64,000 bases of DNA from Brucellaceae bacterium (GTDB lineage: Bacteria; Pseudomonadota; Alphaproteobacteria; Rhizobiales; Rhizobiaceae): assembly GCA_020637755.1 (NCBI GenBank), contig JACKJW010000004.1:62001-126000 (forward strand). Reading direction: 5' to 3'. The number at the start of each line of letters is the position of its first letter. Within the stretch, counting starts at the first letter, position 1. Position numbers and translations under genes: made by a program. A model generated the notes under the pieces. It searched no databases. It saw only the letters and a list, made by a program, of their open reading frames with translations, and was not told the origin of the DNA. Shown one piece after another: positions 45,129 through 54,044 of this stretch.

Positions 45129-45228
45129 GGGGTTCAGCCTTCTGTTGGTTCAAGGATTGCGGAGGTGAGGGGACGAGGCTGCCTGCGCCGCGACGCGGGC
45201 ACACCCGTTTGCGACGTGGATGAGGGCC

Positions 45229-45867
45229 TCAGCCGGCGGCGTGGTAAAGCCAGCCCGCCAGCGCACCGGCAGTGCCGATGACGGCGGCAACGATGACGAT
45301 CGACAGGGCACCGATCGCCGTGCCTGCGCCAAGCAGGATGCCGTCGCGCTCCGACAGCGCCAGGGCCAGAATGGTGCAGGCCAGTGCCGGAAGCCAGTTG
45401 CCGAGCGGAATGGGAATGGTGACGATCACCGACAGGACGAAGATCATGATGCCGATGATGCGGTCGTTGTGGGGACGGGGGATCGGCCAGTATCGCGGGC
45501 GGATGAAGCGCTCCAGCCGTTGCAGGCCCGGAACAAGCTTTGCAATGGCATAGTCGAAATGCTTGCGCGCGAGAGCCTTATCCAGAATGAATCGCGGCAG
45601 CCAGACGGCCGGCCGGCTGAACAGCATCTGCGCCGAGACGATGACCAGCGGCAGGCCCAGAATGGCTGAGGAGCCGGGGGGCAGCGGCAGCAGGTTCATG
45701 GCGCCCAAGACGATGAGCATGGCTGCGAAGGAGCGATCGCCAAGCGCTTCAAGAATGGTGGAAACGCGGACCGGGCCTTCGGTGGAATCGGCCAGTTGGA
45801 CAAGCACTTCCGACAACCGGCGCGGCGGCTGGGATTGCTTTGTCAGGGCCTGGTCCGGTTGCAGCAT
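45229..45867 (-). CDS. exoD: ExoD-family membrane protein
   Basis: This 212-residue protein has an N-terminal soluble helix (RLSEVLVQLADSTEGPVRVSTILEALGDRSF) and four or so hydrophobic helices. It has the ExoD signature LGDRSFAAMLIVLGAMNLLPLPPGSSAILGLPL, spanning roughly residues 42-75. ExoD of Sinorhizobium meliloti affects exopolysaccharide and alkali tolerance; the molecular function is unknown. It lies inside the methyltransferase gene cluster on the same strand with about 100-base gaps on each side, so it may be an unrelated passenger. Confidence 0.85.
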   Translation of the reverse strand: MLQPDQALTKQSQPPRRLSEVLVQLADSTEGPVRVSTILEALGDRSFAAMLIVLGAMNLLPLPPGSSAILGLPLVIVSAQMLFSRPAVWLPRFILDKALARKHFDYAIAKLVPGLQRLERFIRPRYWPIPRPHNDRIIGIMIFVLSVIVTIPIPLGNWLPALACTILALALSERDGILLGAGTAIGALSIVIVAAVIGTAGALAGWLYHAAG

Positions 45868-45983
45868 GGAGTGTTTGCGCCCTTTGGCGGACGTCCCGTC
45901 ATGATTGTCACTGCAGATAATGTGCGATTGACAATATCACAAGACTGCTGCGGCGGCGTGACGGGACGCACAAGGGTGCCGCC

Positions 45984-46622
45984 TCAGTCCGGCCCCGGTT
46001 GTGTGGCACCTGCCAGGAACGGGCCGAGATCGCCATAGCCGGTGAAGCGCCGCTCATAGGTGAGGCCGAGCAAGGCGGCTGCTTTTTCGGCCACCGCGTC
46101 GAGTGCCGGGTCTTCGGTCTGTGCCAGATAGACAAGCTTTTCGTAATTGCCGAAATAATCGGCCACGAGTTCCGGATGGCGGTCGAGGCCGAGCGGGCGG
46201 ATGAAGAAGGTCTCGAAATTCCGGCACAGGAAATCGGTCATGTAGAATGCCAGCATGTCGGCATCGCCCGCCGCTTCAAAGCGCTCGAGCCGCTGGTAGA
46301 AGGCAAAGCAGTGAGGACCGGCCAGCCGCTCCACGCCGTGGACGTCGAGCACCTTGTCCAGCAGGCCGCCGGTGCCGCAATCGGCAAAGCCTGCCAGGAT
46401 GGTGCCGTAGCCTTCAGCGCGCGCCTTTTTGATGGCGCGCTCCATGTCCGGGGCAATGCGCTGCGGGGCAAAATGGTGTCCGGCCGGCAGGCAGGTGAGG
46501 TCAAGGTGATCGAGGCCAAGCTGTTCCTTCAGCGCCAGAACCTCGCGCGCCAGCATGCCGCAGGCGATCACGAGGGTGCGTTTTGCCGGGTCCGCCGTCT
46601 TGCCTGGCTGCTCCGTGGTCAT
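45984..46622 (-). CDS. DUF1638 protein linked to corrinoid methyltransferases
   Basis: This 212-residue protein has the DUF1638 pattern: LVIACGMLAREVLALK, LTCLPAGHHFAPQRI, YGTILAGFADCGTGG, and a HCFAFY segment. Cys and His residues in these motifs suggest a metal site. The family is strongly associated with MttB-type methyltransferase and corrinoid-protein genes in databases, but its activity is not established. Its stop-to-start spacing to the corrinoid protein gene is 18 bases, so the two are co-transcribed. Confidence 0.82.
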   Translation of the reverse strand: MTTEQPGKTADPAKRTLVIACGMLAREVLALKEQLGLDHLDLTCLPAGHHFAPQRIAPDMERAIKKARAEGYGTILAGFADCGTGGLLDKVLDVHGVERLAGPHCFAFYQRLERFEAAGDADMLAFYMTDFLCRNFETFFIRPLGLDRHPELVADYFGNYEKLVYLAQTEDPALDAVAEKAAALLGLTYERRFTGYGDLGPFLAGATQPGPD

Positions 46623-46640
46623 GGCATCGCCGCCGCGGCC

Positions 46641-47333
46641 TCAGCCGATGTTATGGCGGCGCTTCATGAAGTCCTTGGCGGTTTCGACAGCCACGGCGGC
46701 ATCGCGGCAATAGGCGTCGGCGCCGACGGCCTTGCCGAATTCCTCGTTGAGCGGCGCGCCGCCGACGAGAACCACGAGATCGTCGCGGATGCCCTTTTCC
46801 TTCAGAGTGTCGATGACGACCTTCATGTAGGGCATGGTGGTGGTCAGCAGGGCCGACATGCCGAGAATGTCCGGCTTGTGCTTTTCGATGGCTTCCAGAT
46901 AGTTCTCGACCGGATTGTTGATGCCGAGGTCGATCACATCAAAGCCGGCACCTTCCATCATCATTCCGACGAGGTTCTTGCCGATGTCGTGGATGTCGCC
47001 CTTCACGGTGCCGATGACCATGGTGCCGAGCTTGGGCGCGCCGGTTTCCACCAGCAGCGGGCGCAGGATGCCCATGCCCGCCTTCATCGCGTTGGCCGAG
47101 AGCAGAACCTCCGGCACGAAGAGGATGCCGTCGCGGAAATCCTCACCGACGATGCGCATGCCTTCGACGAGCGATTTTGTCAGTACGTCATAGGGCGTCC
47201 AGCCGCGGTCGAGCAGGATCTGGGTTCCCTCCACGATCTCTTCCTTGAGACCGTCATAGAGGTCGTCCATCATCTGCTGGACAAGTTCCTCGTCATCAAG
47301 TTCCGACAGGATGATTTCGTCGTCTTCGGCCAT
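46641..47333 (-). CDS. Corrinoid (B12-binding) methyl-carrier protein, MttC/MtbC-like
   Basis: This 230-residue protein has a B12-binding cap (about 20-100) and a Rossmann-like B12 domain with GDIHDIGKN, whose His115 is the lower cobalt ligand, then a later VVLVGGAPLNEEF. This is the standard small corrinoid protein that accepts a methyl group from an MttB-family enzyme and donates it to an MtrH-like partner. ATG 47333 is chosen with GAGGG 8 bases upstream; ATG 47351 lacks one. It is divergent from the MttB-family gene across a 314-base promoter region. Confidence 0.92.
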   Translation of the reverse strand: MAEDDEIILSELDDEELVQQMMDDLYDGLKEEIVEGTQILLDRGWTPYDVLTKSLVEGMRIVGEDFRDGILFVPEVLLSANAMKAGMGILRPLLVETGAPKLGTMVIGTVKGDIHDIGKNLVGMMMEGAGFDVIDLGINNPVENYLEAIEKHKPDILGMSALLTTTMPYMKVVIDTLKEKGIRDDLVVLVGGAPLNEEFGKAVGADAYCRDAAVAVETAKDFMKRRHNIG

Positions 47334-47647
47334 GATCTTGTCCCTCGGCATGCCGGTCGGTTGCGCCGGCTGTTGCAGCGAATATCACCACGTGGCGCCG
47401 CCACGCACTGCACGGATTGCGACGCGGCCGCAAGGGTTTGCGACCGCAGGCGCTTCCGGCTCACCGATAGCTTGCATGTCCCGGCCATGCAAGGGTTGCC
47501 ATGGTGCGGCGCAAGAGATGCGCTCGCGGCACGGTGCTGTCGTCCGTCAGCCAGTCCTTGACGCTAATCAGGCATGCGCCTGCCTCGTCCAGACAGTAGG
47601 CTTGCTTTCATGCCGGAATGCCGGTGCTTGTCGGGAAGGCGGAAGCG
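47334..47647. other. Divergent promoter region between corrinoid protein and MttB-family genes
   Basis: This 314-base gap has no gene. It holds CAGGC/GCCTG inverted arms at 47569-47582 with a 4-base spacer, preceded by TTGACG at 47558-47563, and a single GTTTGC half-site at 47436-47441 like those upstream of the FAD/GcvT dehydrogenase gene. These are candidate control elements for both directions; none is certain. Confidence 0.45.
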
Positions 47648-49225
47648 ATGGATCAGGAACTCAACGAAACGCCAGCATCGGTACCGGCGCGGCGGGGACG
47701 GGCGGAGCGCGGTGGCGGAGCGGCAGCGCGGCGCGCCTCGCGCTCGGGCGGCGGCCCGGGCCTGTCGCTGACTTATATCAAGCGCCAGATCCCGGTCTAT
47801 GAGGTGCTTTCGGAGGAAGGGCTGGCGCTGATCGAGGCCAATGCCGACACGGTGCTTCAGGAAACCGGCATTGAGTTCCGCGACGACGCCGAGGCGCTGG
47901 CCATGTGGCGCGATGCCGGTGCCGATGTTCAGGGCGAGCGCGTGCGCTTTCCCAAGGGCCTGTGCCGCCAATTGCTGAAAACCGCGCCGTCCAGCTTCAC
48001 CCAGCATGCGCGCAATCCGGCCCGGTCGGTGGAGATCGGCGGCGCCAATACGGTTTTTGCGCCGGTCTATGGCCCGCCCTTCGTGCGCGACCTCGACGGC
48101 AACCGCCGCTATGCAACCATCGAGGATTTCCGCAATTTCGTGAAGCTCGCCTATATGGCGCCGGCGATGCACCATTCCGGCGGCACGGTCTGCGAGCCGG
48201 TGGACGTTCCGGTGAACAAGCGCCATCTCGACATGGTGCTTGCGCACATGACGCTCTCCGACAAGCCCTTCATGGGGTCTGTGACCGCGCCGGAACGCGC
48301 GCAGGACACGGTCGACATGGCGAAGATCCTGTTCGGCGCCGAGTTCGTCGAGAACAACACGGTCGTCATCAATCTCATCAACGCCAATTCGCCGATGGTC
48401 TTCGACGAGACCATGCTGGGCGCTGCCAAGGTCTATGCGCGCAACAACCAGGCCTGCATCGTCACGCCGTTCATCCTGGCCGGTGCGATGAGCCCGGTGA
48501 CGGTGGCCGGCACTCTGACGCAGGTGCTGGCAGAAGTACTCGCCGGGGCTGCCTTCACGCAGTTGGTGCGGCCCGGCGCGCCGGTGCTGTTCGGCACCTT
48601 TGCCTCGTCGATTTCCATGCAGTCGGGCGCGCCCACCTTCGGGACGCCGGAGCCGACGCTGGTGTCCTATGGCGCGGCCCAGCTTGCGCGGCGCATGGGG
48701 CTGCCGTTCCGTACCGGCGGCTCGCTGACAGCCTCCAAGGTGCCCGATGCGCAGGCCGCCTATGAGAGCGCCAACACGCTCAATTCGACTCTGCTGGCAG
48801 GCACCAACTTTGTGCTGCACGCCGCCGGGTGGCTGGAAGGCGGGCTGGTGTCGGGCTACGACAAGTTCATGATGGACATCGACCAGCTCGGCATGATGCA
48901 GCGCCTTGCGCAGGGGGTGGACCTGTCGGAAAACGGGCAGGCGATGGACGCCATCCGCGAGGTCGGTCCGGGCCAGCATTATCTCGGCTGCGCCCATACG
49001 CAGGCAAATTTCGAAGATGCCTTCTACCGCTCCACGATCGCCGACAACAATTCCTTCGAGCAATGGCAGGCGGAAGGCTCCAAGCCGGCTCATCAGCGCG
49101 CCAACGATCTGGCACGGCGCTGGCTGGACACCTATGAGGCACCGGCGCTTGATGAGGGGATTGCGGAAGGGCTGAGGGATTTCGTGGCGCGCAAGAAGGA
49201 ATCGATGCCCGACGCTTTCACCTGA
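47648..49225 (+). CDS. MttB-superfamily methyltransferase without pyrrolysine (glycine betaine-type)
   Basis: This 525-residue protein belongs to the trimethylamine methyltransferase (MttB) superfamily: LIEANADTVLQETGIEF, AYMAPAMHHSGGTVCEPVDVPV, NANSPMVFDETMLGAA, and the C-terminal GPGQHYLGCAHTQANFEDAF then ALDEGIAEGLRDFVARKK. No in-frame TAG is present, so it is a non-pyrrolysine member like MtgB, which demethylates glycine betaine to dimethylglycine and methylates a corrinoid protein. The N-terminal 40 residues add an unusual Arg/Gly/Ala-rich tail (14-37). ATG 47648 has GGGAAGG 8 bases upstream. The substrate is inferred from the betaine-like transporter nearby. Confidence 0.87.
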   Translation: MDQELNETPASVPARRGRAERGGGAAARRASRSGGGPGLSLTYIKRQIPVYEVLSEEGLALIEANADTVLQETGIEFRDDAEALAMWRDAGADVQGERVRFPKGLCRQLLKTAPSSFTQHARNPARSVEIGGANTVFAPVYGPPFVRDLDGNRRYATIEDFRNFVKLAYMAPAMHHSGGTVCEPVDVPVNKRHLDMVLAHMTLSDKPFMGSVTAPERAQDTVDMAKILFGAEFVENNTVVINLINANSPMVFDETMLGAAKVYARNNQACIVTPFILAGAMSPVTVAGTLTQVLAEVLAGAAFTQLVRPGAPVLFGTFASSISMQSGAPTFGTPEPTLVSYGAAQLARRMGLPFRTGGSLTASKVPDAQAAYESANTLNSTLLAGTNFVLHAAGWLEGGLVSGYDKFMMDIDQLGMMQRLAQGVDLSENGQAMDAIREVGPGQHYLGCAHTQANFEDAFYRSTIADNNSFEQWQAEGSKPAHQRANDLARRWLDTYEAPALDEGIAEGLRDFVARKKESMPDAFT

Positions 49226-49400
49226 AGGAAGCCCGATGACGGCCGGGCAAAAGTGGCCACGCTGATCCATGACGAGGTGTGGCGCTCGCCCATGCGCAAC
49301 CGTTGAGGCGCGATCCGGTTCAGGATGCCTTGCGCCTCCCGTGCGCCTTCCCTTCAGACCGGAATCGGCGATAGTGTCGGGCTCCAAAGAGGAGAAGCCG

Positions 49401-50150
49401 ATGCCCGAAAAGAACCTGTCGATCCGAACCGCGGACGGTGTTTGTCCTGCCAGGCTGTTCCGGCCGGATGGCGGCGAAATAGCGCCGGTGATCCTTTACA
49501 TGGATGCCTTCGGGCCGCGCGCAGCGCTTGACCAGATGGCGATGCGGCTGGTGGCCGAAGGCTACGCCGTGCTGGTGCCGGACCTGCTCTACCGCTGTGA
49601 GGATCGCGCGCCATTTCCGGCGACCGAGGGGTTTTCCGATCCGGTGCGCGGGCCATTGCTGCGCTCCTACCTCGCGGGGACAACGCAGGCCATGACGATC
49701 GCCGACACCGGGCACTTTTTGGCTGCGCTGGACGCCGAGGGGCTCACCGGGCCGGTTGGCGTGACCGGCTATTGCATGGGTGGGGCGCGGGCGCTCAATG
49801 CCGCTTCGCACTATCCGGACCGGGTGGTCGCGGCAGCCAGCTGGCATGGCGGGCATCTGGCGGCCGACATTCCCGACGCGCCGCATCTGACAGCAGCCAA
49901 GGTGAAAGCGCGGCTTTACATCGGTGCGGCAGGGATCGACAGCGGCTTCCCGCCTGAACAGGCGGCGCGCTTCATGGAAGCCTATCGCGCGGCGGAGGTG
50001 GATTTCACCTATGAGAACTACAAGGACTGCAAGCACGGCTGGTGCGTGCCGGACCACTCCGTGTTCGATGCCGCCGGAGCCGAACGGCAATGGAGCCGCC
50101 TGTTTGCATTTTTCGGGGAGACGCTGAAGGGGCAGGGCAGAGGGGGGTAG
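49401..50150 (+). CDS. Dienelactone hydrolase-family protein
   Basis: This 249-residue alpha/beta hydrolase has the family Cys nucleophile in GYCMGG (Cys125) and the C-terminal catalytic His region in KHGWCVPDHSVFD. Dienelactone hydrolases open lactones or thioester-like bonds, and many environmental members have unknown targets. ATG 49401 follows AGGAG at 49390-49394 by 6 bases. It lies downstream of the MttB-family gene with a 175-base gap and may not be part of that unit. The Fe-S protein gene follows closely. Confidence 0.85.
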   Translation: MPEKNLSIRTADGVCPARLFRPDGGEIAPVILYMDAFGPRAALDQMAMRLVAEGYAVLVPDLLYRCEDRAPFPATEGFSDPVRGPLLRSYLAGTTQAMTIADTGHFLAALDAEGLTGPVGVTGYCMGGARALNAASHYPDRVVAAASWHGGHLAADIPDAPHLTAAKVKARLYIGAAGIDSGFPPEQAARFMEAYRAAEVDFTYENYKDCKHGWCVPDHSVFDAAGAERQWSRLFAFFGETLKGQGRGG

Positions 50151-50172
50151 CCTGGACGAAATTTCTGCCTTT

Positions 50173-50838
50173 TTGGAACTCCGCAGAGCGCTAGCCGCCC
50201 ATGGCCTCGCCCTGCGCGGCGGGTTTGCTTTCGGACCGCAGGACATTGCGCCTCCGGGACCGGGCGGTGCACCGGCGAAGAGCGTTGTTCTTGTCGGCCA
50301 TCTTGGTGGTGGCCTGTGGCTCCATTATTCGGCCTGGCGGGCGCGTCAGACGACGGACATCGACGATCCGCTGGACACCTGGTCGAGACAGGTGATCGGT
50401 CCGGTGGCGGCGCAATTTGGCGCGCGGGCCGTGTTTCCATCCGATCCGCCCTTCATGCCGTTCCAGCAATGGGCCATGCGCGCGGAAAGTCTGCGCCCGT
50501 CGCCGCTCGGCATCCTGATGCATCCGTCGGCTGGTCTGTGGCACGCGTACCGGGCTGCGCTGCTGTTCGATGTTGATGTGTTGAGTCACGTGCCGCCTCA
50601 GAAAGTGAGTCATGCCTGTGACGCCTGTTCTGCGAAACCCTGCCTAAGCACCTGTCCGGTCAATGCTTTTTCCGCGTCCGGTTTTGATGTGAATGGCTGC
50701 CGCACGCATATCCGGTCCAAGGCGGGGCAACGCTGCCGCGAGAGTGGTTGCATGGCGCGCAACGCCTGTCCGGTGGGGGCGGAATTCCGCTACACGGCGG
50801 AACAGCAGGCGTTTCATCAAAGGGCGTTTCTCGGCTGA
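50173..50838 (+). CDS. Ferredoxin-like 4Fe-4S protein, function unknown
   Basis: This protein of about 221 residues ends with Cys-rich motifs: CDACSAKPCLSTCPVNAF and CRESGCMARNACP. They could bind one or two 4Fe-4S clusters, similar to the C-terminal part of QueG-like and reductive-dehalogenase-like proteins. The N-terminal 145 residues lack a clear match. The start is uncertain: TTG 50173 is used, but a CTG at 50152 in frame has AGGGGGG upstream. It might supply electrons, for example to the corrinoid activator; that is a guess. Confidence 0.65.
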   Translation: MELRRALAAHGLALRGGFAFGPQDIAPPGPGGAPAKSVVLVGHLGGGLWLHYSAWRARQTTDIDDPLDTWSRQVIGPVAAQFGARAVFPSDPPFMPFQQWAMRAESLRPSPLGILMHPSAGLWHAYRAALLFDVDVLSHVPPQKVSHACDACSAKPCLSTCPVNAFSASGFDVNGCRTHIRSKAGQRCRESGCMARNACPVGAEFRYTAEQQAFHQRAFLG

Positions 50839-50892
50839 AATTATTTTTTGCATCGACCCAAGGACCGGATTGCCTGTGGCGTCCAATGGGTA

Positions 50893-51471
50893 ATGATGGA
50901 CCTGATGATGGGTGACGTGGCCACAACGGGCGGCATGAATGCGCTGGCGCTGGAAGCAGCGGCGGGCAGCCGTGCGGCGTTTTCCCGGCTGGTCAGCACG
51001 CATTACGACCTGATCCATCGTGTGGCGCTCAAGTGGAGCGGTAACCGCGACGATGCCGAGGATATTGCGCAGACGGTCTGCGTGAAGCTCGGCCAGGCGA
51101 TCCGGTCATTCCGGGGGGAGGCGAAGTTTTCCACCTGGCTCTACCGGCTGACAATCAATGCCGCGCAGGACCACCACCGGGAGCGGGCGCGTGACAGCGC
51201 GCGGACGCAGGCCTTCATGGCGCAGGCGCTTGTCGAGGCGCAGCCGGGCAAGCCGGGCTGGCCGCCGGAGGACGAGACGGAAGCGCTGTGGGCGGCGGTG
51301 CGGCAGTTGCCGGAGAAAACGCGCGATGCGGTGCTCCTCGTCTATGGCGAGGAGATGAGCCATGCGGAAGCCGCCCGCGTGATGGACTGCAAGGAAGCGA
51401 CCGTGTCGTGGCATGTCCACGATGCCAGGAAACGTCTGGCCGCGCTGTTGCGGGCAGACGGGGAGACGTGA
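50893..51471 (+). CDS. ECF-type RNA polymerase sigma factor
   Basis: This 192-residue protein has sigma region 2 (AFSRLVSTHYDLIHRVALKW, NRDDAEDIAQTVCVKL, FSTWLYRLTINAA) and region 4 (LPEKTRDAVLLVYGEEMSHAEAARVM, KEATVSWHVHDARKRL), spaced as in ECF factors. Several ATG codons occur at 50893-50908, and the exact start is unclear. It is 2 bases from the start of a VWA-domain membrane protein, which probably regulates it or is co-regulated with it. Confidence 0.88.
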   Translation: MMDLMMGDVATTGGMNALALEAAAGSRAAFSRLVSTHYDLIHRVALKWSGNRDDAEDIAQTVCVKLGQAIRSFRGEAKFSTWLYRLTINAAQDHHRERARDSARTQAFMAQALVEAQPGKPGWPPEDETEALWAAVRQLPEKTRDAVLLVYGEEMSHAEAARVMDCKEATVSWHVHDARKRLAALLRADGET

Positions 51472-51473
51472 CC

Positions 51474-53549
51474 ATGGTGGGTGACGACAAGCTTGCAAGA
51501 CTGGCCGGGATCGGCCGTGAGGACCGGCCGCGTGAGGAAGCGCGCGAGGCCGCGCTGATCGCGGCCATGGATGCCTTCGATGCGGCTGAAACCCCTGTGC
51601 GGAGAAAAATTTCATCGCGGCCCCAAGGATCAGCCAACAGCAGCCGTCTGATCTCCATCGCAACCGATGCATGGAGCAGACTGATGACCCCCAAGACACT
51701 TGCCGGACCCGTTGCCGCCGCCATTCTGGTGCTGCCGATCGGCGGCTGGCTGACCTGGCACATGATGGACACCGCGCCGCTGAAGACAGTCGAGATCGGC
51801 GAACTGAAGAAGGATGGGAGGGCCAAGGACAAGAGCCCTGCCGGCACGCTGTCCATGAATGAAGTGGCGGACGCTTCGAAACCGGCCGAGCCCGAAATGG
51901 CGGCCCGACAGGCGCCCGCAGCCGTGCCGGCACCGGCGCCAGCTCCGACGTCCAATCAGGTCACGAAGCAGAACTTCAAACTCGAAGACGTGGTCAATCT
52001 GGGTGCGCGCCGTGCCGAAGAGCAGCGCACCGTGGTGGCCCGCAAGATGGCCCAGACCGGCATGACGGCGCTTGGCAGCTTGCCGCAAGCGGCCGACCAG
52101 CCGGTGTTGCAGCAGCTGGAGAATCGCGACCGTGTCGAGGAGTTCAGCACCAACCCGGTGCGCGCGGTGCTTGAAACCCCGGTCTCGACCTTTTCCATCG
52201 ATGTGGATACGGCGTCCTATGCGCTGACGCGCAACATGCTCAATCGCGGGCAACTGCCTGATCCGGAATCGGTTCGCGTGGAAGAGTTCGTCAATTACTT
52301 TCCCTATGACTGGCCGGTGGCCGACAGTGCCGAACAGCCCTTCAAGCCGACCGTGACGGTGGTGCCGTCGCCGTGGAACGCGCACCGCAAGCTGATGCAC
52401 ATCGCCATCAAGGGTTTTGACGTGAAGCCGGAGGCACGGCCGCAGGCCAATCTCGTCTTCCTCGTCGACGTGTCCGGTTCGATGAACGATTCCGACAAGC
52501 TGCCGCTGCTCAAGACTTCGTTCCGTCTGTTGCTCGACAAGCTTGACGCCAATGACACAGTGTCGATCGTCACCTATGCCGGGCAGGCGGGCGTCGCCCT
52601 GAAGCCCACCAAGGCGTCCGACAAGAGCGCGATCCTTGCGGCGATCGATGCGCTGGGTGCCGGCGGCTCGACGGCGGGTGCGGCGGGTATCAACACGGCC
52701 TACCAGCTGGCGGAAGAGAATTTCGTCAAGGGTGGGGTCAACCGCGTCATGCTGGCCACCGACGGTGATTTCAATGTCGGCCAGACTTCTGACGAGGAGC
52801 TGAAAACCATGATCGAAGCCAAGCGCGGGAAGGGGATTTTCCTCTCCGTCTTCGGCTTCGGGCGCGGCAACTACAATGACCAGCTCATGCAGGTTCTGGC
52901 GCAGAACGGCAATGGTACGGCGGCCTATATCGACACCCTGAACGAAGCCCAGAAGACGCTGGTGCAGGAGGCGACCTCGACGCTGTTCACCATCGCCAAG
53001 GATGTGAAGATCCAGGTGGAATTCAATCCCGAGACCGTCAGCGAATACCGCCTTGTCGGCTACGAGACGCGGGCACTCGCCCGGGAGGATTTCAACGACG
53101 ACAAGAAGGATGCCGGCGACATCGGCTCCGGCCATTCGGTGACGGCGATCTACGAGATCACGCCAAAGGGAAGCCCGGCGCAGCAGATCGACGACCTGCG
53201 CTATCAGAAGGCGCCGGACAAGGCTGCTTCGCAGACAGCGTCCGACGGCGAATATGCCTTCCTGAAGATGCGCTTCAAGAAGCCGGACAGCGAGACGTCG
53301 GAACTGATGACGACACCGGTGACAAGGGCCAATGAGCTGGCGTCGCTTGATGCTGCATCGGATGATGTGCGGTTCTCGGTGGCGGTGGCGGGCTTTGCGC
53401 AGAAGCTGCGCAAGACATCGCAGGTCGCCGATACGGGCTGGGATGCGATCGCCACACTGGCCGCCGGTGCGCGGGGCGCCGACCCCTTCGGCTACCGTTC
53501 GGAGTTTCTCCGGCTGGTGCAGCTTGCCAAGTCGCTCGACGGCAAGTGA
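51474..53549 (+). CDS. Membrane-anchored VWA-domain protein (YfbK-like)
   Basis: This 691-residue protein has a cytoplasmic N-terminus of about 75 residues, one transmembrane helix (about 78-97), a Pro/Ala-rich stretch, a conserved YfbK-type region (FSIDVDTASYALTRNML), a VWA domain with an intact MIDAS DVSGSMN (Asp332), and a DUF3520-like C-terminus. Preceded by an ECF sigma gene after 2 bases, its cytoplasmic head may act as an anti-sigma, but that domain has no clear zinc or ASD motif. VWA domains bind protein partners, so an envelope-sensing role is plausible. GGGGAGA lies 7 bases upstream of the ATG. Confidence 0.85.
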   Translation: MVGDDKLARLAGIGREDRPREEAREAALIAAMDAFDAAETPVRRKISSRPQGSANSSRLISIATDAWSRLMTPKTLAGPVAAAILVLPIGGWLTWHMMDTAPLKTVEIGELKKDGRAKDKSPAGTLSMNEVADASKPAEPEMAARQAPAAVPAPAPAPTSNQVTKQNFKLEDVVNLGARRAEEQRTVVARKMAQTGMTALGSLPQAADQPVLQQLENRDRVEEFSTNPVRAVLETPVSTFSIDVDTASYALTRNMLNRGQLPDPESVRVEEFVNYFPYDWPVADSAEQPFKPTVTVVPSPWNAHRKLMHIAIKGFDVKPEARPQANLVFLVDVSGSMNDSDKLPLLKTSFRLLLDKLDANDTVSIVTYAGQAGVALKPTKASDKSAILAAIDALGAGGSTAGAAGINTAYQLAEENFVKGGVNRVMLATDGDFNVGQTSDEELKTMIEAKRGKGIFLSVFGFGRGNYNDQLMQVLAQNGNGTAAYIDTLNEAQKTLVQEATSTLFTIAKDVKIQVEFNPETVSEYRLVGYETRALAREDFNDDKKDAGDIGSGHSVTAIYEITPKGSPAQQIDDLRYQKAPDKAASQTASDGEYAFLKMRFKKPDSETSELMTTPVTRANELASLDAASDDVRFSVAVAGFAQKLRKTSQVADTGWDAIATLAAGARGADPFGYRSEFLRLVQLAKSLDGK

Positions 53550-53559
53550 ACCGGCAATG

Positions 53560-53594
53560 GCGGACAGGCGGCGAGGGCTCTGCCGCCTGTCCGC
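53560..53594 (+). terminator. Strong hairpin between the VWA gene and two secreted-protein genes
   Basis: GCGGACAGGCGGC (53560-53572) and GCCGCCTGTCCGC (53582-53594) form a perfect 13-bp stem with a 9-base loop. There is no T-run after it, so it may be a partial terminator or mRNA stabiliser that sets lower expression of the genes that follow. Confidence 0.7.
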
Positions 53595-53639
53595 GCCCTC
53601 AAGGGATTTGGCCTGCGGCAACGCGGGCAGGAGACAGAG

Positions 53640-54044
53640 ATGACCAACAGGCTCAACCGACGCAGATTTCTGGCCGCAGGGGCGGGGTTCGCCGCCCTGC
53701 TGGCCTTCCCGGCTTCCGCTACCAGTCCGTTTGCGCCCCAAAGGCCGGAATGGGCGGCCCGCCTCATCAAAGGCGATGATGGTGGAACGCTGCTGGAGAT
53801 CACAGGGGGCTACTGGGCCATGTCCACCGGCTGGAAGGTCTGGCTGGAGGAGGGGATCATGACACGCTCCGAGCCGCCGGCGCTGTTGATCCAGCTGCGC
53901 AAGACGGCGCCCGATGGCCGGGCCGGGCAGGCGCTGATCTATCACAAGGTTTCGCTCCGTCTGCCCGCACTGCCGGCCTACCGCGCCATCCGCGTGATGG
54001 ATGGCGAAACGCCGCTGGCCCAGTTCAAGGACCTGGTGCAATGA
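53640..54044 (+). CDS. Secreted protein with Tat-like signal, paralogue 1
   Basis: This 134-residue protein starts with a twin-arginine-type signal (RRRFLAAGAGFAALLAFPASA, spanning about residues 7-27). The mature part is predicted beta-rich with segments GGYWAMSTGWKVWLEEGIMTRSEPPALL and TPLAQFKDLV. The same layout is found in the next gene (GYDVRLVEGPITRSIPPI, then TPLREFSDV), so they are paralogues. Function is unknown. The 4-base ATGA overlap with the next gene implies coupled translation. Confidence 0.75.
   Translation: MTNRLNRRRFLAAGAGFAALLAFPASATSPFAPQRPEWAARLIKGDDGGTLLEITGGYWAMSTGWKVWLEEGIMTRSEPPALLIQLRKTAPDGRAGQALIYHKVSLRLPALPAYRAIRVMDGETPLAQFKDLVQ

Noticed and set aside
47648..49225. 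Pyrrolysine (TAG) in the MttB homologue
   Set aside because: No in-frame TAG is present and no pyrrolysine genes are seen, so it belongs to the non-pyrrolysine branch.
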